NCBI GenBank assembly: GCA_018881555.1
Contig: JACAXG010000050.1
Coordinates: forward strand, 2,356,001 to 2,420,000
Direction of reading: 5' to 3'
DNA: 64,000 nt
DNA from: Amblyornis subalaris
Lineage: Eukaryota; Chordata; Aves; Passeriformes; Ptilonorhynchidae
In this document: positions 38,406-51,550 of the stretch, piece after piece
How the letters are laid out: every line of letters begins with the position of its first letter
Numbering within the stretch: position 1 is the stretch's first letter
Notes under the pieces: generated by a model
What the model was told of the DNA's origin: nothing
What the model saw: the letters and a program-made list of their open reading frames with translations, nothing else
Database searches by the model: none
Program-made: the position numbers and the translations under genes

Positions 38406-41400
38406 CTTGGAGAATATTATAAGAAATTCACTACTGGGGGGGCAATGGGTCATTGAAAAACAATTCAGAAAATACAGGATTAGGTCTTGCAGCATATGAA
38501 AACATAATGCAATTGAAAGCTGAGTGGCACAAAACCCAGGAGATTATTTGTGCTCAATTTTAGCAGTAAACTGTCAAATGTGAGCCAGTTTCTGACAATC
38601 CAGATGTGTGAGAGAACAGTATATACAGAAATCAGGTCATTGGTACCATCTGGCTTAATTTTCAAACCACGAGTAAATTTATCAAGGAGCTAATCCTAGT
38701 ATAAAGATAGAAAAGACTTCAAGAGCTAGTTCACCTTAATACCGGAAGTCCTGAAGTAGTAGTGAAAATAAATTACAAATCCATTTTGGGAAGTGTGGTT
38801 TTAAATCAACAAGCTCTCACAAGAAAACAGTACTATTCAAATTAAACAAACAGATCAAGAACTTTCACGTAGAGGGAGACATCACTATTAATGCAACCTC
38901 TGGGTCCCAATGACAAACATCCATCCTGCTAAGAGGCACTGCTCAGTTAGGCAATGACAGCTGCATCAGCTACCAAGGCAATATCCTTCTGGATTATGTT
39001 TTACATGGAGTCTTTTGAGCTCTAATTTCTATTAGACACGGGCAATTCTACCATAATGCCAATATCAGCCAGAGTAAATACTGTAAGGTACCGAACCTGC
39101 AGAGGTGGAAAAGGCCTTAGGAAGGACTGAATCCAGAGGGGGAGGGAGTGGCATCAGGAAGCTCAAGAGCTTCTGTAGATTCACTTTAGACAGAAAAGGT
39201 ATGCATAAAAGGCAGTATGGGAACCATATATCAAGCTCAGAAGGTAACCCACCTTTGAAATTCATTGCTTCACAAAAAGATGGAGTATTTTAGATGAATA
39301 ATGGCTGCAGTACAATGACATTATGCTCTGGGATTGCAAAGTTATGCCAGTTTGCACAAGGAATATACCAAGAATTTGCCTTTTTGACCCCCTATCTGTC
39401 AATAGTAACCTTTCTACATATATTCTCCCAGAAATAAAGCTACAGACATGCTCTTATTGTAGGGTAATTTACTTTGGCTCTGGAGATTTCACAGGTACTA
39501 TTTGCAGTAGACTTAAAAACCAAACCAACCAAACAAAAAACAACAGAAAACCTGACAAAGTTAGAAAATAAATAAGGAGCCCGTAAAAGTCAGAAAAAGC
39601 TCATGTCCTCCAGATTTACAGTATGGAAAACATAAAGCAGAAAAAAAAAGTGAGAAGGGATTAATAAGAGCTGCAACAGTAAAAAGAATAGTGTCTGTAG
39701 CCCTTAATACAGATTGCCATCCATTGTGTTCTTTCCTTTTGTGTAGTTCTGAACCCCTTTTCTCCAAAGAAAGTTTATTAGAATTAGAAGCCGTGAAGAA
39801 AACCATTAAGATCATAACAATGACATGTTTTCCACTGGAGGAGATATTGAAACAAACCTAGATCTTTGAGCACTCTAGATAGATAAGGGAGAAACAAAAA
39901 AGTGTGACAGAAAGATGTTTGAGTTCAAAATAGAGCATGGAATGGAAAAAGTGAACGTTTTTTCATAATAAAGAATTGAAATATAACTTAAATATCCATT
40001 AAATAGTACCTTTCAAGTATAAGGTTTTTTGCTTCATTTTTGAAGAACAGTTATAGCAGTCTGCTATAGAACCAAGTTTACTTGATATGTTTCTTACATT
40101 GTTTCCGTAGCCTGAAAAATTTTGTCCTGTCCAGAAATTATTCTGCTCTGTGTTACAGAAATTAAACCATGGGTAAGAAGTGACAGTGCTTTAGATAAAA
40201 GTTAAAATTTTATCTTGCTCATACTTAACCAATTCCGAATGGTAAATAGAAAATCTATCAAAATTTTAGGTATTGAAAGGTAATTCTGTCTTGCCTTAAA
40301 ATTCTTATGAGATTACAAGTGAAACTGAAAATGGAAGTGCGACCTGAAGATCATGTAGCAGTAAATGAATGGAGATTTCCAGTGCACAGTTTCACCACCA
40401 CAGTGCAAACTGGATGGGTTTTGTTTGTTGTGGGTTTTTTCCCCCCTCTCTTAATTGAGGTTCAGGAAAAGTATCAGTAATAATAGATTTAACAGTACAC
40501 TGAAGATAGAAAACATTATAGAAAATAGTAAATTGACATGTATCAAAACATTCAGCTTGGATAAACACTGAAAAATGAGAGGTGTAACAGAAAAAAAGAG
40601 CCCAACACTAGGAAGAAGTTGCCTCCCCAAACCTCCATGAATTCTTAGGAATTATACGAGAATATACTCCTCTTTAAGCTGTGTGAGAAGTCAACTAGTT
40701 TTCACATTGTAATACTACAATGTCACAGAACAAGCTTCAAACTAATCTTCCCCTTCAGAATGACTATTCATAAAAGAAGGCTTTTGATTGCAGAAATTGT
40801 AACTTGCTGAAGCTGAGATTTTTTGATTATCTCTTTCTTTAGATCAGCTTTTGATATTTCATTTAAGAAAGGATTATGCAGACAGATGTAGGCTTCTGCA
40901 AGTAGAACATGGCTTTCCAGCTGACCGTAGATTTTTATAAAACTGGGAGCTAGCCACAATTTTAGCAAAATTCTAGCGAAAAGTAAAAATATCTAAAGCC
41001 AGTGATATTATGAGTATATCAATATGTACTACATTGCATCATTTAAGTAACCATCTTCTATAGATTTGAATGCCTGGAAAGCAAATGAAAATGATACACA
41101 AACAACCCAAGAATAAAAGAAAACAAAAAAAAAAAATTAAGAAAAAAAATCAGCTTTTGCAAATAGCTGAACAGATTTCCATGAATATTTTATCTTTATA
41201 TTGCACTTTTTACTCAAACACTTTAAAGCCCTTTAGAACCACAAATAAAAGAAATTCCACACAGTTCATGAAATCCATCAGTTCTAATTGCAGTCTTGGT
41301 AACAAAACATGCTACTCTACATACTGTAATTCCATCTGAGCCTCTCATTGCAATTAGTGCTTTGTTACATTCTCAATGTGCATAATTAGGCACATTTCAC

Positions 41401-41852
41401 TGCATAAATTATTGCACTCTACTAGAAAAACTTCACTTAATAACATTTTTTGGGGGGAGGAACATGTGTTCACAATATTCACATTAGAGCCACTATTTGC
41501 TGAAGTTCAATTTATCATGTCTGTGTTTTGGTGTCCTCTGTGCTTTATCAGTCTTTTTTCTTTAAAACTCTCAAAAATTTGAGCAAAAATACAAACAAGT
41601 TCTAGTAGCATGAAAGAAGCATATAGATAATGCATTAGCAGTACCTTTACCTAAGTTAAGGTTTGTATATAGTAATTCGTTCATACAAATTTTTGTAGTT
41701 TATTCATCAGTATCTTTGATATCAGATTTATCCAAACTAAAGCAAAGCTGTACCATCAGAATGTGCATCCCAACAACTGGGAAACAAAGTACCTTCCCAG
41801 AGCGCTGCATTTCTTTTGCATATGTTCATTTTGCATACAAAACAAGTCTTAC

Positions 41853-41931
41853 CCAGCTCTAGTTGTTTTATATTCCACCTTAAGGATAGGTTTGCAGGGT
41901 TCTGGCTTCTTTCCATCCTTCAGCTGCTTTC
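41853..41931 (-). CDS. STXBP5: STXBP5 exon W5 (79 bp)
   Basis: Encodes (G)KQLKDGKKPEPCKPILKVEY followed by KTTRA, ending with two bases of Gly. The acceptor is TTTATTTTAG and the donor GTAAGA. The lysine-rich loop and the PCKPILKVE strand are conserved with mammals, with Tyr for Phe and Ala for Ser near the end. It joins in phase to W6 (GG + G = Gly). A further exon-like segment at 38235-38405 would also fit this junction and is reported separately. Confidence 0.95.
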
Positions 41932-42986
41932 CTAAAATAAATTATTTTCCTGTATTAATCTTACAGTTCCATAAAATCATGGCAAATAATGAAATTCACT
42001 GTGCAACTTGAGAAGTATAACATTCATGCAAACATATATTCAACAACTTTGACAGTTACAGAGTATGCCTTGGAATAGTATAATTAAAAAGCTCTCAATA
42101 CACCAACTTAGAATGTCTAGGAAAAAATCAACCCTAAACCAGACTGCTGTAGCATATTTGTTTTCAAACATATAATCCTCCCCTAAAGTGTTGGTTTAAG
42201 TACCACTAGGAGGTTTAAAATTTATGTTGTGTCTACCATTTTGCAATTAAAATTGGTCAGCTTACAAGTAAAGTGAGGTTTATCCTGAACATTATCCTTC
42301 AGCGCTAAGACTTCAATTGAGCATGGAAAGCCTGCTCTTCCTCATCTGTGCAATTATCCTCACTGATACATTCACACTTAAGAATCTAAAGTCAATAAGC
42401 TCCTAAGACATGAGTTACAGACATGCACACCATGTAAGCCTGGCATTTGTGTGGAACTTATTTGAAGAGCAGCAGCATATTTCACAGAAGAACAACATGT
42501 AATGTTAAATTCCTAGATTAACGTTAACGCAAGACCTCTCAGAAGTGAGAACATCTTACCAGATGCTTGTCTTATTCTGTTACAAACCTTCCCGAGAATT
42601 TATGTGGTAATCTACACAGTTATACATAAAACAGATGCTTGCTTATATGTATTTTAAATAACATATGGGATTGTAATGTCAAGCAAAAAGCAAGCCCTAC
42701 AAATATGCATTAGCTAAGTTTGAGATCAAGGCCATTGTGTGAAAGGCAAGCCTAAAGTCTAGAGATTTAGAGAAAACTGCACTGATTTGGATTCTTATTT
42801 CATAAAGATTTCTTTTAGTGAAATCTATCAGAATCTGGTATGACAGAGCAAGTTTTTCACTTTCATTGCAGGTGCACTTTCAATACTTGGTTCTTTTGCC
42901 TTTCAGTACTTTTGGGTTTCTATTAGAAACAAGTTCTCCGTGTTTGAAGAGCTGTCAAATGCAGTGTGTATCCATTTTCATCTTAC
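41932..42986 (-). other. STXBP5 intron W4-W5 (1055 bp)
   Basis: AT-rich GT-AG intron. Nothing recognised. Confidence 0.82.
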
Positions 42987-43110
42987 CGTGTGGAGTGATT
43001 GTCTGGAANGGTTTGGTAGGAGATTTTACATTCCATATAGTCAAGGTACCATCTGAGTGACTACAAATAAATTGTTTTCCTTCATGATGCCAAGCCACAG
43101 AGTGGATAGC
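42987..43110 (-). CDS. STXBP5: STXBP5 exon W4 (124 bp), WD40 blade
   Basis: Encodes AIHSVAWHHEGKQFICSHSD, then GTLTIWNVKSPTKP, Phe, and QTITPH, ending with the first base of Gly. The GH/WD-like signature (S-H-S-D-G ... I-W-N) marks a WD40 repeat. The acceptor is a long pyrimidine tract ending TTGCATAG and the donor is GTAAGA. An undetermined base at 43009 falls in the third position of a CCN proline codon, so the protein is not affected. Phe follows this Pro where mammals have Val. Confidence 0.96.
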
Positions 43111-46100
43111 CTATGCAAGAAAAAAAAAGAACAGCATAAGTTGTGTATCCTGTTATCATTTTATCCTTACACTTTCCTCAATTACATTAAACCAAAAGCC
43201 AATTAGAAAAATTACTAATTAATTAATACCTGTCTTATATGTCCTAATTTACCTATGGCAAGTTTTCTGTTCATTACTACTACTTTCAAACACACTTTAT
43301 CCATCAAAACTGTCTTCATTGTAGTGACATGCTTAAGGGAGGGAGGGACGATGACCCATCCTCCTCAGCATAGTATTGAAGTATTTTTCCATGAAGGGCA
43401 GCATGCAGAGAATAACTGCAAGCACTTATATAAGCTTTCCTAACCAAAATTTTTCACTGTTGGGAAAAACATAGTGTTCATACAAAAAAACATGGGATGA
43501 GACTACTAAATCCAAGTATTGAATGTTTTTTTGAGATGTCTTGTGGATGTCACAAGAGGCATTGGCTCAAAACTTCCATAAAANGTAAACGGAACAAGAC
43601 TTTTTTGAAATTATGATGATGAAAATGAAGTTTTAGCTTGGATACTCTAATGCTGCAATGGCAGTTTTGAGGTGCAGGAAAGCACAGAAATCTGCTAGCA
43701 AACCTTTCAATGAATACAGAAACATCTTTATATTCCTAAAATTAGGAATGGAACAATTATACCACGCTGCATGAAATCTGCAGAAAAAAGCTAAATAAAT
43801 TAAATTTAGTTGCTGCCTTCAGGCAAGAGGAAAGTAAACAATAATGCAAAGAATACAAATAAGGCAAAAATATTAACTAGCAAGAAAAGATTGGTGCCAT
43901 TTCTGTTTCCAGCATCTCTATTAGTACATGGAGACATTATGAAACCATTTGGTGATGTTCAAGGGAATTTTATTTATAGCACGAAAATATCAGTAAACAA
44001 TGAAACCTCAAAGTATTTCTCTGCTACCCAGAAGGTGCAAAAGGAACTATTAACTGCAACAAATATGAAACTTCGGTATTACTGAGAAGGTAGATTTTAT
44101 GATAAAGACATTACTCTAGGTAAACTAGAAAAGCAGGCACTGTATAAGTGAAAATTGATGGGCTTTACACCACCATCTTTTGAGTGGATACCTTCAGTAT
44201 GTGATTCTTTCTGTTAGCAGGGTTTAGACTCACTCCAGCTCCTCAGGTACCAGGGATTTCCTCTGTGAGGAAACCTGGGTGGGTGAGTAGTAGAAAATTG
44301 TAACTACCAATGAAAGCTTAAGCAGTAATTAGTAGGTGAAGAGCAAATCTCACAAGAAAGATCCAAGCTAGCTTGGCTCAAACTTATTATATACATAGAT
44401 CAGGTCTTCATATTTCATAAAGTTATACAGAGAAACAAGACAGTTTCCAGCAATCTCACTGGGAGAATTCAGAGCCTAAATGACAGAGGAAAACAGCTAC
44501 ACTACATGAGTCTAGAGTCTCCAATAATAATTTCTCCAACTTAAAGTAACAGAAGATCTGGATATATGCAAACTACAGATTAAGTTTAGCATTTCTTAGT
44601 AAAATTTAATATTGTTCCCTCTGTATTGTGAAATCATCATAGATTTTGTTAGAATACAGATTCTGGGTACTAATATCACATCTACACATGTAGCTCAGAA
44701 ACATAGATGCATCACATGATGTCTCCTAGTGTCAACGTGAAATAGCCTTGCTCATTCTGTCAAATAAAATTTTATTTAGCAGAAAAAAAAGGTATTATAA
44801 AAGAAATTATGCATAAATATTGAAAATTTGTTTTTATTTACCAACGTAGTACCAAATAAAGCAAGTGATCAACAAGTTTGAGACTACAGACCCACTAAAA
44901 AGAAGGCTGCATTTTAAAAAGCTCTTGTCACTAAGAAAATAAATGTCTACAGTATGCTAAGCAATACAATATAATCCGTATATTTTACATAATCTCCCAT
45001 ATGAAGTCTAACCCTGACAACAGTAGGCAGCCTATAGTGTAAATGGAACAGTGTGATACACGTTTATGTAGAAATAGGTCTTAAGAACCAGTAAGAAAGT
45101 AAGTTTTACAGAAGGAAGGAAGGATAAATCTGAGAAATGATCTTTTCTTCAAGAAATTATTTTCTTGCAAAGGAATGTCAAGAGGAGGGAAATGCAACAA
45201 CCTATTACTGTTGAAACAGCATTAATGCTTAAGAACATAAAAAGATCTGATACACTGAGCACAAAGGAGAAGGATGACTGCTATCAGTTTCTGCAAGGAA
45301 CATGGAGGGATAAAAAAACCAAAACTGAAAGAGAACAATGAGCCTTTTGGCTTTATGGCTATTTNCTGTCTAGTTTTATAAAGTCTCCTGTTATATTCAG
45401 TAATGCAGCTAAATATTATTTAAAATATAACTAAAATACATGTTTTATGCTTTTTAAAATAATCCAACTAACAATTATGTGGGCTGGGCATGATAAACTT
45501 TTGTATAGAGCAATATCTTTGCTGTCACACAATTCACAAACTCTTGTAAGCCTAAAAAACAAAATAAATTCTGTAAGTAGCTGCAGCATAATCTTGAGGT
45601 ACACAACAAGCTGGCATATCTACAGTGACAACACAGTTAAAATGAAAAGAGTGCAGTAACCTGAAGTAGTACTAGTTAGTTGATAGCACTAGCTGTTGAC
45701 CAGCAACAGTCTCAATCACCAATACAAAACCGATATCTGAAAAGTCATCTCAATACACAAGAGCAAAAATGTTTTGACATTTTTTCCAGGGTGGAAAAAA
45801 TTAGTGCTGGAATTTGAAGGAAAGTGTAAAATAGAAAAATCAAGCAGAATCCACTGAGGCTGCAAATCTACGCATATCTTAGAAGACACTAAAGAGCCCC
45901 TAGGAGTAATGTATTTTTTTCCAGTATTTTACACAAAACTTACTGATGCAGAATAAAACTTTCAGTTTTAATCTTAATTCTCATCATGATTAAAACTTCC
46001 TCTTACCTTTTTGATACCATAATGCAGCAGTATGCGTATATCAGCTGGTACAGATTTAACTGTCTCTCAAATTTTTTTTGGAATCTATCACTGGTCATAT

Positions 46101-47229
46101 AGAAACAGAAAGTAACCCCTTATAACAAGATCATACACAAGTATCACAAAGGATTGTTGCTATATTTAAGGCACAAGGCATTTGTATCCATAAGTGGAGT
46201 TATCTGCACAGGTAAACCAAGTCCTGACCCCACTAACATTCTGTGTCCTTCCATTTACAAACATGAACCAAATATAGGGAATCTTTAAAGGAACTCACAC
46301 AGAGTGTGACACAGAGTGTAACTCTATTAAAAAAGCAACCAACTTTGTCTAAATAAATATTTAATTAACTAAAACTAAACGTTTCTTATTCAAAGCATTC
46401 TTACTATCCCCCTCACTTCAATTCAAATTTAAGGTACCTGTTCTAGACACTAAGGAAGTTTGTTTCAAAACTTCAGAGACACTTATGTGTTTTCTGGAGG
46501 GTGGAGGCAGGGAATGGAATCTTACTTTTTTGAATAACACACACAATTGACCATGCTGTCCTACATATGCCAAAACATTATGAGAAATTGTAGAAACTAT
46601 CCCTGAGTTTTATGTGGATACAGGCTGTGTACAAATGCAGCCTCAATTCACCATCTGTTCCAGACAGATTATCCTATCTGGAAAAATTACTGCTATGCTG
46701 CCTTCAAAGAAGGTGAATATACCTGATTTTAAGAAGAAAACATTCTTGCAACAACTGCAGCAGTTAACTGAGGGAGACTTACATAGGGCTATGAAATGCA
46801 ATCACGAATAAACTACAAAAGTCTGAGGAACAAAATTAAAAGCATTTATATGGAAGTCTCCAATAGAAATATTTTAAGTAGATCACTAGCTCTTCAAGAG
46901 ATTAATGCATGTTTAAAAACATGTTATGAAATTTAGTGTAAGTGATGCATTAGCTTGTCAATAACCCAGAAATCACTACTATTTCTTGGTTGTTTTAAGA
47001 GATACAAAAATTAATAATTTCAATGCAACCTTACAACTTAAAGAGACAAGTTCATCAATAAAGATTGAAGTTTTGATGGTATTTTTCCACCAAGGGAATT
47101 TAGCTGTTTCAATTCATTAAATACTGATACAAATAATCCCATTCTTTCAAATTCCTACAGGCTTATTTTAGCCCTACAGCTGATTACATGCATATGATTT
47201 TGGAACAGTTTGAGACGACTCTTCTCATC

Positions 47230-47491
47230 CGTCATGGTTGAACCCCAGTCAGCAACCAAACACCACATAGCTGCTCACTCACCAGTAGGATGGGGAGGAG
47301 AATCAGAAAAAATGTACGACTCATGGTTGAGGTAATAACAGTTTAATAACCACAATAAAAACAACAACTCAGCACAACTAAAACATCAGTGTGTTATCAA
47401 AGTTATTCTCATAGTGAATCCAAACACACAGCACTCTGCCAGCTACTAGAAAGAAAATTAAACCTATCCCAGACAAAAACAGGACAGTACA
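47230..47491 (-). mobile_element. Solo LTR of an avian endogenous retrovirus, internally deleted
   Basis: Read on the minus strand, the element starts TGTACTGTCCTG, continues with GGGATAGGTTTAATTTTC and ...GTGTTGA-type text around ATAACACACTGATG, and ends ...GCTGGGGTTCAACCATGACG. The start and end blocks match, from memory, an LTR family common in bird genomes (start TGT..., end ...ACA, with the block 'ctgattctcctccccatcc'). The middle of the usual LTR, including the promoter region, is missing, which leaves about 262 bp. No internal retroviral genes flank it. No clear target-site duplication is visible (left flank CTCAT, right flank TGCAG). Only the ends and the U5/R-like blocks are present, so it should be inert. 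Confidence 0.75.
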
Positions 47492-48999
47492 TGCAGGATT
47501 TCATTGATGTAAATACAAAAGCTATTAATTTAGGCAGTTTACCCTGTTTTCAAAAGAATTTTTTTAAAATTCATTTTTCTAACACCAAATTTAGACTACT
47601 GCAAATACAGTTGCTACAATTCAGGGGAAAAAGGCCTCTAAGTAAACTATCCTTTTTTAAAAAATATAAGCATCTCTGCTTACTTTTCCAGTATAACACA
47701 ATATTTAGGAAAATGTTTCTTTCTTTCCCAGAGGAATGCACCAGAGACATTGACAAGTCCTTTTATAATTCTTTGGATTTTGCCATGATGGTTTACTCTC
47801 TTGTGACATTGAAATATACAGTGCATGACTGGGAAAGTCCATGATTAGTTATTCTGCAAACCAGACCAGTTATTTAACATATTCTATCCAAATTTCCCTG
47901 TCTTATTATGACAGTCCTTTAATTTCCATGGACATGGACAGCATTTTTGGTTAAATTTGAGTGGATGATGATACTGACCCCTTTTCTACAGGTTTACCAA
48001 AATACACAAAGAAAGCATATTAAAACTTGGGAGTACCTATGCTAACTCTCTTGTCAACAACCTAAGGAAGGGAAAAAAATGCTGCAAAAGAAAGAAGACA
48101 AAACAAGATGTAGCTACTGAGACTTAAATGACAATACATCATGAAGATCGTTTTGATGAAATGAAATGCATTGACACACTTTGGTTTCTGGCAAGTCATA
48201 TACAAGGGTTGTTTCTCTTTCCCCATCCTCTTAATTCCACAGGCTACTTTGACATGTTTTTAATGCTCTAAAATAATCTCTTACACTCAGCCATGTACCA
48301 GAACACTGAGTCTAAAAATAGTAATCTATAATGCATTATAGTTAATGCTATCAAAGCTTACTTGACATCAGAACAAACAAAATATTACTTGAAGAAGGGA
48401 CTTGATTATAAAACTAGCTTTAGTTTTCACAAGTTACAGTTGAGGGGTTTGGGGTTCTTGTTTAGAAAAAGCCCTAATAGTTGAGAAATTTATCTTGTTT
48501 CTTTCATGAACATACAGGTTGGGAAACGACTGCAATATAAACTGTATTTCACATAACAAATGCACATCTTGCTTTCCTTAAATCTCCAATGTCTGAACAT
48601 AAAAGGCTCAAGAATGGTGCAAAAAGAACTTAGTCTTACTTCTTCATTGAGCCTGCCCAAGACAAAAAGGATGTTTTGAGTAAATGGTTTCAAAGACATT
48701 TCCTAAACAAAAGTTCATTCACAGCTGCAGTTCCACTATGTAGAAATAATTTCCTCCAAATTCTCTGAAAAAGAATGTTACATTTGTGCATTACTCTAAC
48801 TAATTCTAAACACGCAAAATATTATAGTTATAATAAAAAATATACACTACTTTAAGTTCAGGATTTAATTAATAAATATTTAATTCACAAATATCTATGA
48901 TATTTAGATCATAGAACAAGATCAAGAACAAATTCTATCTAAATTCTCTGAATTTTCCCCTAACTAGAATGTTATGGAGGGAAGAATGCACCAGCAATA

Positions 49000-50380
49000 A
49001 GCACTAACACGAATCATGACCGAGAGCTGCCTCCTCTAGCCATGGTGAAGCAGAAATATGATTACAAAGGTTTTAGGGGTGGTGATGTTACCCACCTGTT
49101 CCTGTCCTTGGGATGAGTGTCCTAGTGTTCCTGTGCTGCAACTATTAGACCACGTGCTGGGATAGCATGCGTGTTCAGACAGGAAGAAAGTGTGGACAGT
49201 GTTCCATCGACCTAGCTTTCAGGCAACAAATGCGACTGTCCTACCACAACATGGGAATTTGCTTCGAGAAAGCCTCCTAAAGGTCAGGCCATTTGAAATG
49301 AAACCAAACAGGAAGCTACAAAAACATACAACTGGATTCAACTTCTTCCCTCAAGAAATAACAGAGATCTTTCCAGAAACCTCTGAACACAAAGGGGGAG
49401 TTTGACCCTCATTATGGTCTTCCTCTGCTAAGAAACAAATGATGACATTTGGATCCCTTCATACATCCTAAGTTTTGAGTTAAAAAACTTGCACCAAATG
49501 ATGGTGATGGACTGCACAGACCTTCAAGTTACATGCTGTAAGAAAAACATGAACTACAAAGTGATGAGAGAGCAGGAAACCAGTCCAATGGTAAAAGTTT
49601 CTAGCAAACATCCTTCATGCCATCAATGTCCTGGCCACCCTGCTCATGATGCCTGAATAAGCCCAGCCACCCATTAAGACGGCAAGTGTGACAAGATTGG
49701 ACTAAGTAGCTCCCTTCTTACTGGTTGTCAACTCCATACTCAGAAGAGCTCTCAACAAGAACAAGTGGAGAACCAAGGGTATGAACCCTGAGGTTTAAAA
49801 CACTGCTCCTGCTATGGGGCAGAATGTCCCATACATTACCCTCTGTGAGAGAAGAGGTGAAGCATGTTGTGACATTAGGTGCTTCCTGTCCCTTAAGGGT
49901 AGGTTGGCACACATGTTCATGGATGGAATAGAGACCTTACAAGTCAGTGCATGAAAGAAGCTCTCTGACAAAGCCACCAAAACAGGAAGTCAACAAGAAA
50001 CTAGCTGGACAGATACTGTGTACAGAAATGTTCAAGTTTATCCAGTTTGTTATCAGGAAACAAAACGGCAGAGCTCTTTCTTTGCCCTGCATCACACTAA
50101 CCAGAGACAGAGGAGATCTCCCGAGATAAGGCACTGTTCCACCGTGGCACACCGAGTCTTCTGTGTGTGCACTCTTGTGAGCAAGGAAACCACTACATTA
50201 CCAGATCATCATTTTTTCTCCTCTTCCCTTCCTAATCATTCCCAAGCTATGTTAATGCATTTCTTTACCAAAGGGTCTGACCTGAAGAATTTCATTACCT
50301 CTTCTGCACTCAAAAAAACCAAACTGAACACCTGGATGCATTCACTTATAAATCCTAAAGAAAATCAAAGATATAACATC
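49000..50380. other. GC-richer intronic stretch without identified content
   Basis: Noticeably less AT-rich than its surroundings, with several CpG-containing words and ORFs of 60-120 codons in different frames on both strands (for example 50018-50383 +). No motif, splice context or repeat family recognised. It may be an unrecognised old transposon body adjacent to the CR1-like relic. Confidence 0.4.
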
Positions 50381-50399
50381 TGAACTATTCAATGCTCTC

Positions 50400-51550
50400 T
50401 GTAGCCTCTCAAGTCAGGATTGGTTCAAAAAGTATTGAGACAGGTACTGAGAAAATTTTTAAATAAATGGACCACAAAATCCAAAGAAAACCAGAATAAG
50501 GAGCATGGTGTCTACCTTGGGTAAGTTTCTAGAAACTGAAACAAAATTTTAATATAGAACAGAGTTAACTGACACATGGATGAGTACAATACACCAGACA
50601 AAAGTAGTCAACGTGTTTTTTGTAAGAGGCAATTACAGTCAAACAAACCTCCAAGAATGTTAACAGGTATGTGGTTCATGGAAACACCACTTGAACTGTC
50701 TACGAAATTTTCGAAATCTTTCAACAACGAATCTCAAAGGAAACTAAAACTAAACAGACTAGATGTTTTTGAACAGATAAATAACTGGTTAAGGCATCAG
50801 GAAGTAAAGCAATCTAGAATAAAAACAGGCTGGCACTAATTGATTAGTTCATGGATGAAGACATGGTAGAGACCCTCAGGGATCTATACTGCTCAGTTTA
50901 TTCATAAGCAACTCGGAAAATTAGAACAACCATATTAAGGTGGTAGAGTCTGCTGACAGTATCAAAGCACATTCAAGGCAGAAATCAGGATTTCAGTGAA
51001 AAACTGCAGAAAGACTTAAATTTTTACTGTCCAACTATGTAAATGCAAAATGATGCATAAATGTCAGGACTTTGATCTGACCCTGAAGAATGAGTCTCTA
51101 GTTTTATAGTCGGTTGCTCCAAGGAACCATGTGCTTAATGCTTGCAGCATTAACAGACTAATCCAATATCAAGATCGAGAGAAGAAGAAAACAAGTCCAA
51201 AGATAATTATTCCACATGATAAACCCAGTGTGCCCACATCTTGAATATAGTATGTTGATGTGTTTTTGTTTTATGAAACAAAGATAAAATGGAATGGTTA
51301 AAAAGTTGGACAGGAATATGAAAAATAAGAGGTATAGGACGAGTTTAACACTAGAAAAAGATGATGAAGACACGAGTAAGTTTATGAAAAAAATGTGACA
51401 AAGAGAATTAGTCAGGTTCATGCAATGAAAATGGAAGAGAGGAAATTGTTCTTCACAGAACATACTTTGGGGCTTGATCTAAGGCTTAGACTACTTCAGA
51501 GACACTTCCTTCAAAGAAGTTCTTGATTGGTAGGATACACACAAGTACAA
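50400..51550 (+). mobile_element. Decayed CR1-like LINE fragment (reverse-transcriptase part)
   Basis: Plus-strand text retains the order of a CR1-type reverse transcriptase. An AACTGGTTAAGG-like block at 50781-50795 is followed at about 50876 by CTCAGGGATCTATACTG (the 'cctcagggatctgtcttg' block encoding the GVPQGSVLG motif), then CAGTTTATTCATAAGCAACT (the NIFINDL block). A block like 'gcagatgac' appears at about 50950. Stops and indels interrupt every frame. The 3' part at 51430-51480 (GGAAATTGTTCTTCACAGA) also resembles LINE 3' text. Very old and non-functional. Confidence 0.6.

Larger units (their letters stand above)
35938..41852 (-). other. STXBP5 intron W5-W6 (5915 bp)
   Basis: W5 and W6 join in phase across it. 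It nevertheless holds a 171-bp exon-like segment (38235-38405) and an old repeat-like segment (about 37220-37480). The rest is AT-rich with no recognised content. Confidence 0.75.

Noticed and set aside
47389..47844. Longest ORF of the window, 151 codons on the plus strand
   Set aside because: Its first third lies inside the solo LTR and the rest in AT-rich intron. Lys/Phe/Ser-rich composition, no domain, no splice or promoter context.
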